Position numbers and translations under genes: made by a program. Under the pieces are notes generated by a model. That model had not been told where the DNA came from, searched no databases, and saw nothing but the letters and a program-made list of their open reading frames with translations. Positions 57,103-64,000 of a DNA stretch of 64,000 nt are shown here, in pieces; positions within the stretch are counted from its first letter, which is position 1; every line of letters starts with the position of its first letter. Origin of the DNA: Hyparrhenia diplandra (taxonomy: Eukaryota > Streptophyta > Magnoliopsida > Poales > Poaceae); the NCBI GenBank assembly GCA_015847255.1, contig JADLZK010000243.1, positions 1-64,000 of the forward strand, given 5' to 3'.

Positions 57103-59585
57103 CGTGTGTTTGGTTGGAGGAGTGGGTCGATGAAATCTCATGTTTGGTTTTGGAAATTGATGACACACTTGTGGACTAATCCTTGCTTCAAGTGTATGAC
57201 TTGAGATAGGATTAGGTGGATGACAAGGAGCATGATGATCATGAACATGGACAATGTCGGTGGACTTGATGGATCGTCAAGCTCGGTGATCGGCTTGAGA
57301 GGAACCCGGGAGATCAAGGCAAAGGTATCTTGATAGGGTTTTTCTTTCGGTGATCAAGACACGATAGAGCGTGTGATCACATTATAAGATAGATAGCCGA
57401 CTATCAAGAGGGAATGCCGCGACAATCCTTTGGTGAAGTGCTTCTAGGTCCAATTGACTTGCATATTGCATTTAGGACATGAGAGCACTAACTTCGATCT
57501 TGCCTAACTTATCGACGTGCTAACATTGGTGATAACGTGGTCATCTTGACGTGTTGGCAACCCTTGGCAAGAGGCGAAGCAAGGTTGAAGCAAAGAGCAA
57601 AGAAAAAGATGAAGACATGCTGGTTTCAGGGCGACCGGACGCACGGAGAAGTGACCGGACGCACCGACCGGTGGCACCGGTGGTCGGGTCCGGTCAAAAT
57701 AACAGAAAGCATGTTTTGGACTTCGACCCAGGATTCTGACCGGACGCATGACCGGAACCTGGACCGGAAGCAGCGACCGGACGCATGAAGATTGCTGTCA
57801 GCTGTGGGCCCGATGCTTGTCGGTAGTGACCGGAAGCATCGACCGGACGCTTGACCGGACCCGCTGGTGGTTCCGGTGGGTGCGTCCGGTCACCCCGCAG
57901 AGAGCAAATTTTTTAGAGCAACGGCTCCATTTCGAGGGGAGCTCTATATATACTTGGATGGCCGGTTCATTGAGCTCTCTCTTGCATATTTGAAGCTTCC
58001 AACTTGCTATTGAGCTTGTGAGACTCCTCTCCACTCATCTCCCCATCTCTAACTCGGATTCTTGGTGAGATTGAGAGTGATAGAAGTGCATTGCTTGCAT
58101 CGGTTGCATCTAGAGGCACTTCATCCTTGGAGAAGCCGCGGGATTCTTGTTTTCTTGGGAATTTGCCCGGTTCCCTAGTGGCTTGGAGCAAGAGGCGGTG
58201 TTGAGCTCAAGAGGAGCTTGTTTGAGGCCACACCGGTGGTGATTGTGAGGGGTCGTTCCTTACCGCGGAGATTCGCGAAAGGAGCACTAGTGGATTGCTC
58301 GTGGCTTGTTGGACCCTCTGTTGTGATCGTTTGCTTGAGCTCCCATAGGGGATTTGGCACCGCCATTGCTTAGCATACGTCAAGTGAGTGTGTCGCCATA
58401 ACAGGGACTTAGCGTGCCCGCAAGCACGTGAACCTCGGTGAAAAATCATCGTGTCACTTGTTCTTGCTCGTTGGAGATTTCTCGGTGATCACGGTGATTG
58501 GCTACAACCTCTACTCTCCGCGGTGCTATTGTATTCTAGCCTCTTTGCATTACTTTTGCTAGTTTACTTGTGTAGTTTAGTTGCTTAGCTTGCTAGAATA
58601 GTTTAGCTCCTAGTTGTTGCTCTAGTTAGAATTACTTGTTCACCTAGGAGTAATCTAACAACATAGCCCTTGAGTGATCTTAGAGATATTAGAAATATCA
58701 TCTCTTGCTTGTGGCTTGCATAGATAGCTCGTAGCACCGCTTTATTTAGCTTTGGCCATCTTATTTACTAATCACGGGTGCTTAGTGTTGTTGCAAGAAT
58801 TTTTAATAGGCTATTCACCCCCTCCCCTCTAGCCATTAGGACCTTTCGCCGAACCCGGCGGGTCGATCCCACTTTTGGGTGTTTGGTTGGGGAGTGGCTG
58901 GGACGGGTTCGACCCAGAGTGAATATTCGCCCCAGATGCGGGTCGACCCCATCCGCGAAACTGGGGATGGAGCGAACCCGCGGGGGTTCGAGGCTGCTCC
59001 GCCTCCTCCGTCCTCGTCCCGTCTTCATCCGGTTCATTGGCTCCTCCGCGCCGCCCCGCCCCGACCCAGCCCCGCTTCTCCTCCACCCGGCGCGCGGCAG
59101 GCACCTCGGATCCGCCCCGACCCAACCCCGTCCTCCTCCACACCGGCGGCCAGGGCGCGGCGTTCTCCACCGGCCGCGGCAGCGCCCTCGATCCGCCCCG
59201 CCCGCTCGCCCCCTCCTCCACCGCGCCGGCGCGGTGGGCGGCTGGGCGGGCCGGGCGGCGCGAGGCCGGAGGTCGCGGTGAAGAAGAAAGACGAAAATTT
59301 AATTTTGTTTCTTTTGCAGGGTTCCGATGTAAAAAGGACAAAGAGAATGATTTACTAAATTAGGCTTCGCTAATTTCTAAATAGTTGAGGGTTCTGATGC
59401 AAAACGCCTCACCAACGGTGTTATCGCCCATCCGACCCAAATTCTCAATTCCGACCAAACATGGGATGGGTTGACTCAACTCCCCCCAAATCGAGATGCA
59501 ACCAAACACCGAGATGGGTTCAATCCAACCTAAAAAATCTGAGTTGGATCCAACCCAACCCACCCAACCCTCAACCAAACACACG
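57103..59585. mobile_element. TIR element with 14-bp perfect termini, interrupted by an LTR
   Basis: The ends CGTGTGTTTGGTTG (57103-57116) and CAACCAAACACACG (59572-59585) are perfect inverted repeats, and CTAAA flanks both sides (57098-57102, 59586-59590). The CTAAA includes TAA, so a PIF/Harbinger-like (Tourist) origin with a 3-bp target is possible. The right part (58860-59585) is GC-rich and full of GGGTCGACC-like and CAACCCAACCC motifs; there is no transposase. About 1.7 kb of the interior is the LTR at 57132-58859. Confidence 0.7.
57132..58859 (+). mobile_element. Probable solo LTR of a SIRE/Maximus-like Copia element
   Basis: The block contains TGTTTGGTTTTGGAAATTGA (57141) near its left edge, a central region with many GACCGGACGC / GTCCGGTC motifs, and a right edge reading GGCTATTCACCCCCTCCCCT followed by CTAGCCATT. 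These are features I associate with LTRs of SIRE/Maximus Copia elements in grasses. No internal domain or second LTR is present, hence a solo LTR. GGGTCGAT lies on both sides (57124-57131 and 58860-58867) and could be part of the target duplication, though this motif is common in the host element. The exact ends are uncertain. Confidence 0.6.
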
Positions 59586-59590
59586 CTAAA

Positions 59591-60345
59591 TGGGGAGTGA
59601 ACATGACCAATGTATTGGTTGGCAATCTAAATGCTTTCGCCAGATCTGCTATCAAAAGTTTGGAAAGAAAGTTCAAAAGAAATTGACAAGAGGAATACAA
59701 ACAGGTTCGTCTGTGAACCCACAAAAAAATTAAGCCTATTTATGTGTCTGTGGACAAATCGACTTGCATTCCTAAGTAAGCAAGAGAACCTAAACAACGG
59801 CAAATGTTGATAATAAGGAAAATAATACAAAGAGCTTGTATTCAATCAAACAAAGAATAAAGGTGGTTTTACTACGTTAGCAGCCTTCGTGACGTTTGGA
59901 ATCAGCTAGTTGCAGGGCGGCCGCGTCCATACTATGGACTTTGATGATCACATAATCACACTTGTCAACTTGCGCCTACCTTGTGCTTTCAGTTAAGCAC
60001 CGTACCTCCTGTGACATGCATTGCTACTAACTGCTATAAGCTGACCTTTTGATACACCTTATTCCTCTTCTTTTTGAGGAACTACTCTGACCTGATTGGA
60101 TTCACATGTCACGATTTCAGACGAAATAAACCAACTCATCAATCCCACGAAAGTGATGCTTCTCAGCTCCTCTCTCTGTCTCTGTCTCTGCCACTGCATT
60201 AGCAACACGCGGACACGTCTTTGTTGCCTACCACTGCCTGCCCCTAATGCCAAATTGCCAACACGGCACGTATGCATAAGCAGTCTCAACGGGACGGGGC
60301 CGTACCCCGTACGGATTATATATCCCAAATCCGCGTACGGATTAT
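59591..60345. other. Intergenic stretch
   Basis: No gene is recognised. The right edge (60309-60345) contains one full copy and the first part of a second copy of a 26-bp tandem repeat (GTACGGATTATATATCCCAA then ATCCGC), the second copy being split by the MITE at 60346. Confidence 0.4.
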
Positions 60346-60614
60346 GGCCTTGTTTAGATGGTAAATATTTGGAACCGAATGTCACATCATACACTGTTGA
60401 AGACGCGTTTCGTTTGTTAGTGGTAAATATCATCCTACTATAGAGTAACTAGGCTCAAAAGAATCGATACCATGAATGCACATCTAAACTATGTAATTAG
60501 TTATTTTTTTTACTACATTTAATTTCCAAACATATATCTTTTGGTGTATTTAATATGATGTGATGGAGAGAAAGTGAGAAAAATGTTAGAATTTCTAGCA
60601 ATCTAAACAAGGCC
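60346..60614. mobile_element. MITE with GGCCTTGTTTAGAT termini and TAT duplication
   Basis: Perfect inverted ends GGCCTTGTTTAGAT and ATCTAAACAAGGCC bound 269 bp of AT-rich, non-coding sequence. The element sits inside the second copy of a 26-bp tandem repeat; comparison with the first copy (60309-60334) shows that only TAT is duplicated at the insertion site. It shares internal blocks with 24782-25065. Confidence 0.85.
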
Positions 60615-60735
60615 TATATATCCCAAATCCGCTGCACTAATCTAATCTTGCAGATCGAACCTATGACGTCGAATTGCTACTATGATTTGCATCTTCCAGA
60701 ACAATAAAGCTGAACATGATCACACAATCATAGAG

Positions 60736-60886
60736 CTACTTTGCCCATCCTTTCCAGCAAAGATAGACGATGATCAGAGAACCGTCGGTTTCGAACTTCC
60801 TAGGCCCGAGGCTGTCGAGCACTTGAACCACTACTTGCCTCTCCTCTGGGGCCGCATCTGATTCCAAGCTCACTAGCTCTGAAGAA
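60736..60886 (-). other. Possible terminal exon of an unknown gene
   Basis: On the minus strand a 49-codon frame runs from SSELVSLESDAAPEERQVVV through QVLDSLGPRKFETDGSLI to GWAK and a stop. It begins next to TTCTTCAG, a plausible splice acceptor. Amino-acid composition looks protein-like rather than random, but I do not recognise it and no other exon was found nearby. Confidence 0.25.
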
Positions 60887-61260
60887 TCTCCTTTACGTCA
60901 CAGTCCAATGCCCACCACCAGCAGTCCGTGGATACATACATAAATCATGCAAGACAATCTGAATATGTTCCTCTGCATTGCATGCATGATATATAGGAAT
61001 CAATTAGTAGTCAAAAAAGCTATTGCCGCCGGATTGGTGATAGATATAGCGAAAGGTTCTCTCCTTGCGTCTGAAGATTGGTTGGTTCATCTTCATCAGC
61101 CAGCCGCCAAACATCTACTCCTAGTCCTAGCTTAGCTAGCCATAAAGAAACATTGTTCTCATTCTCAAGAAGCAGAGCTACACATAGGCACCAGACTCTG
61201 AGAGAACATAGCGAGAGAGAGAGAGGCCGTGCTCGGTGCACCTCGTCCTCTTCGATCGCC

Positions 61261-61591
61261 ATGGGGAGGTCCTCTTCCACGGAGAAGCTGGTGTGCTTCG
61301 TGCTGGCGGTCCTGGCCGTGCTGTCCCCGCTGTACATCGACAGGCGGCCCGCGGCGGAGCGCGAGGGAGGACGAGGACGACGAAGGCGGCCCGTCGGCGC
61401 TGTGGCTGCCGGCGCTGCTCGTCGTGCTCATCCTGGCCATCAACGTCACGTGTTTCATGGACCGGCGCGTCGTCAGGTTCGACCCCTACTGGATCCACCG
61501 CGTTTGGGGGTCCTCCGGCGGCCTCCTCGCCATGCTGCTGCTCCTCGGCTTCGTGCTCAGGTGCAAGGCGTCCGTGATGTATACGAGCTAG
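61261..61591 (+). CDS. Small two-pass membrane protein of unknown function
   Basis: The product begins MGRSSSTEKLVCFVLAVLAV, followed by LSPLYIDRR, an acidic linker, SALWLPALLVVLILAINVTC, FMDRRVVRFDPYWIHRVWGS and a last hydrophobic stretch LLAMLLLLGFVLRCKA. I recall similar small proteins (roughly 100-110 residues) in other plants, annotated only as transmembrane or hypothetical proteins. A single-base indel in the acidic linker near 61363 splits the frame: the N-terminal part and the C-terminal part lie in adjacent frames. It appears to be a single-exon gene. No function is known to me. Confidence 0.75.
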
Positions 61592-62079
61592 CTAGTAGCT
61601 CCATCGGTCGGTCGTCGTCATGGCTTTATTTCTTTTTTCCGGGTCGGAGAGGATTAGCGTGTTTTGTGCCACAAATGTTTACGTACCCGTGGCCTTTGGA
61701 TCATGCTGAGCAAGTCTTGTATTGGTCTTGTTCAAGGCTCTGCGCAAGTGTGCATGTGAATTGTCTTGTTCAGGCTCTGCGCATGTGAATTTGCTTCAGA
61801 CACGGTTCAGTTCCAAACTCCCCTCTTGGTAATCCGTAATCCGCGTGGTTGATCTTTATCTATGCGACTATTGCTCTTTATGTTACGTAGTGCTATGTTA
61901 GCAAACGTACCAAAATTAATAATTTACTTGCATCAGAAAACAAATGTTATTTATTACAAGAGGATGGATTGGCCATCTCCATAGCCAGCACTAGAATTTT
62001 GCTTACAGAAGTGTATTGTGTATATACTGCCATCCAACAAAGTTTTGAAGAACACAAGAAAAACAGACTAAGGTACAGA
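61592..62079. other. Downstream region of the small membrane protein gene
   Basis: It holds the probable 3' UTR, with a repeated CTTGTTCA(A)GGCTCTGCGCA(A/T)GTG block near 61727 and 61764, then AT-rich sequence. Nothing else is seen. Confidence 0.4.
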
Positions 62080-62853
62080 AGCACAGGTCACAGACCTTAA
62101 TAATCTCATCCTTTGAGGCAGTCACTACCAGCTCCTCATTCTGACTCCACTTTTTCACAATGCATAATCTTTTTTTTTTTTATCACCATGGGGCATGGCT
62201 GTAGATATAGGGGGTGTTTGGTACCAGGTACTTTTTATGTGTTTGGGCAAACCAAACATGGTTGAACTTTTTTACTAGTTTTAGCTAAAAGTCTCTAAAA
62301 ATCCTCATAGACAGTCTTTTTTAAAAGTCTTTACGACTAAAAAATGTCATGGACTATTGAAACAAACATGGTCATATATATATATCATATATCGTAACAC
62401 AGAACTTCAAGAATTAACGAAATATGCAAGTGCCAGGAATACCAACAATGAGTTCAGCTCTCTGCCACTTTTTGCATCCCCAAATTTCACAAGATAGTCT
62501 TTGCCAGCTATTGAACACAGAATTGAACATGTCTATAGTATGACTAATCAAGCTCATAGAACAAGTACGAACACGTACTAACCTGAAACCAGTAAAGACT
62601 TTGCAGGATGCCAATCCACAGTTTTGACATTGCAACCATGGCCCTGGCTGAGTTGAAGGGAAATTCAGGTTATTTGACGAAAAACAAAGTAATATCACAT
62701 GATAACTTGACATGATCACTAAGTCTGATTATATTTGCAAGAAAAAAATCTAGAAACATTACTGGCTAATGATTTTTCCTATTGGCATCTTGCGAAATCC
62801 CAAAACCTTCACAGTCTGTCATGAGAGCAAGAGCAGAACTTTAAGTCTGTTCT
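62080..62853 (-). pseudogene. Degenerate fragment of an FY-like WD40 gene
   Basis: Four exon-like pieces on the minus strand resemble consecutive WD40 repeats of the pre-mRNA 3'-end processing factor FY: RTDLKFCSCSHDR then VKVLGF (62853-62757), GHGCNVKTVDWHPAKSLLVS (about 62650-62580), AGKDYLVKFGDAKSGRELNS (about 62520-62440) and VKKWSQNEELVVTASKDEII then KVCDL (about 62155-62080). Introns are retained, so it is not a processed copy. The tryptophan-aspartate ends of two repeats are changed (VLGF, FGD), a frameshift falls after SHDR, and the rest of the gene is missing on both sides. Confidence 0.7.
62211..62374. mobile_element. Small MITE-like insertion in the FY-like fragment
   Basis: Starts GGGGTGTTTGGTACCAGG and has partly inverted right-hand sequence (GAAACAAACATGG). 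Internal AAAAGTCTCTAAAAATCC and AAAAGTCTTTACGAC are typical of grass MITEs. It lies in an intron of the fragment. Ends are approximate. Confidence 0.4.
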
Positions 62854-62966
62854 GGAAAAAGAATTGACAGAATGACATGTTTTAACACACATTGAACATG
62901 AACTTTTTGATGGAAACGTACGGCAGGGGAATCCCTACCTATATTTATTTTGATTTCCAATTAAAT

Positions 62967-63454
62967 TTTTTAAATAATGGATTAAAAAATCCGGCATCTA
63001 CATCCGGGATGTACCACGACCAAAAATACAAAAAACGAGAAGAAAAACAACAAGATAAAACCGGTCTTATAAATCGACCGAGGACATTCTGACAAACTAA
63101 ATGATTCGACCCTCTATTTGATTAACGAAAGGGCGTCCATGGCTTGCCCTTCACGCGGCTGCCATTTGGGTCCCAATTGTCGTAGTCGCGGGGCATGGCT
63201 AGTAGGTGTGCTTGTGTTGATGCCTTCAAGAAGGTAAATGATGTCCACAGATGCCACCATCAACGAAAGAGGAGGAAGTTACAACGACGCCTCTAAGGGG
63301 GAAAATGACATCGATTGTGTCATCGCCACCGCCCAAGCATCGCCAGGCGGGGTTTTCACTTTCGTATTCCAAGATCCCGCAAAGCACATCCAAGCCGAAC
63401 CTTCACACGACGAGATGCCGGAGATAATCGGCGGGGTCTTCACCAGATGGGCGT
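62967..63454. mobile_element. 488-bp insertion flanked by 15-bp direct repeats
   Basis: GATTTCCAATTAAAT occurs at 62952-62966 and again at 63455-63469, exactly bounding 488 bp. Such a length suits a target-site duplication of a non-LTR retroposition. The insert starts TTTTTAAATAATGGATTAAA (possibly a reversed A tail) and includes a GC-richer part with a 72-codon plus-strand frame (63238-63456) having no recognisable domain. The nature of the source sequence is unknown. Confidence 0.5.
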
Positions 63455-63672
63455 GATTTCCAATTAAATAAAAGAATGTTATGTACATGATACAAGGCAT
63501 CTAGGCCCAAAGCAAAAGAGAAGCAAAAATAACAAGAAAAGGTGCATCGGACAACCATCTCTTTAAAACCACGAACGGATTTTCTGTTTTTATTCACCTT
63601 ACATTGTTCATGTTACTTTGCCAGCTACTTTATCAAACTATGTTCTTGCATTGGCTAGCATTTTAATAGATA

Positions 63673-63820
63673 CTCCCTCCGTTCTAAATTATAATTTATT
63701 TTGGCTTTTCTAGATATATTGGTTTTGCTATGCACCTAGTTAAACACTATGTCTAGATGCATAGCAAAAGAAATGCATCTAGAAAAGCCAAAACGACCTA
63801 CAATTTGAAACAAAAGGAAG
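63673..63820. mobile_element. Short Stowaway-like MITE forming a long hairpin
   Basis: It begins CTCCCTCCGTTCTAAATTAT and ends CTACAATTTGAAACAAAAGG AAG, with TA on both sides (63671-63672, 63821-63822). The arms TTTTGGCTTTTCTAGATATA and GCATCTAGAAAAGCCAAAAC are inverted copies, leaving a small loop, so the 148-bp element is nearly all hairpin. Confidence 0.75.
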
Positions 63821-63822
63821 TA

Positions 63823-64000
63823 ATAAGTATTAGTTGTTGTTAAATAAAATTATCTGAAATAACACAGGTTAGAGGTTACAGAAGACTTTAACGAGCCACG
63901 TTGTGCTCTTGACACAATCCGGAATCAAGCGAAGCTTGCCACCCTAATATGGTGGAGTTCTAAGGACTTATATGAGATGCTTAAGACAAGTGGGTAGAGG
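63823..64000 (+). other. Window end with a short unassigned frame
   Basis: Positions 63863-63997 hold a 44-codon plus-strand frame containing EDFNEPRCALDTIRNQAKLA then TLIWWSSKDLYEMLK, ending in TAG. Composition looks protein-like, but I do not recognise it and the window ends here. Confidence 0.2.

Noticed and set aside
58778..59363. Long GC-rich frames on both strands right of the LTR
   Set aside because: They lie within the non-coding outer TIR element and consist of proline/arginine-rich low-complexity sequence.

Overview
The window is nuclear DNA of a grass (Poaceae). The evidence is intron-rich plant genes with very GC-rich first exons, many Stowaway-like MITEs (CTCCCTCCG termini, TA target duplications), Tourist/PIF-like MITEs, a tRNA-derived SINE, and a SIRE/Maximus-like Copia LTR carrying repeated GACCGGACGC blocks. 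The LTR type suggests Andropogoneae (sorghum/sugarcane/maize relatives), but that is an inference.

Layout. 1-3.1 kb: a SINE and a germin-like protein gene (minus). 3.4-10.4 kb: a 15-exon tubulin-tyrosine-ligase-like 12 gene (minus). 10.4-13.4 kb: MITE-rich spacer with a Stowaway nested in another MITE. 13.4-28.3 kb: three alpha/beta-hydrolase genes in tandem (plus), the first separated from the other two by a repeat-rich spacer holding a minisatellite of seven ~130-bp units. 30.1-34.1 kb: a 13-exon heterotrimeric G-protein alpha subunit gene (plus), convergent with a chloroplast YGGT/YlmG gene (minus, 34.7-36.2 kb). 38.2-43.7 kb: a 17-exon chloroplast copper P1B-ATPase of the PAA2 type (plus). 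The 3' end of this gene and the following gene for a small membrane protein are tandemly duplicated (42.55-45.29 and 45.31-48.21 kb), giving a decayed PAA2 tail and a second membrane-protein gene. 49.2-51.6 kb: a RING E3 ligase of the SP1/SPL2/MULAN family (minus). 52.6-55.4 kb: a GNAT acetyltransferase (minus). 56-59.6 kb: a LINE RNase H remnant and a TIR element containing a probable solo LTR. 61.3 kb: a small two-pass membrane protein gene (plus). 62.1-62.9 kb: a degenerate fragment of an FY-like WD40 gene (minus), then a 488-bp insertion flanked by 15-bp direct repeats and a hairpin MITE.

Several genes share an organellar theme (YlmG, PAA2, the SP1/SPL2-type ligase, possibly the GNAT), but nothing suggests they form one system; this is an ordinary plant gene series. 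Most reading frames are broken by single-base insertions or deletions, often in homopolymers, while splice sites and downstream residues stay conserved. This pattern across unrelated genes points to errors in the sequence rather than to so many pseudogenes, so no gene should be called dead on frameshifts alone. I found no convincing undescribed system. The most informative structures are the segmental duplication, the nested transposons with readable empty sites, and the hydrolase cluster.
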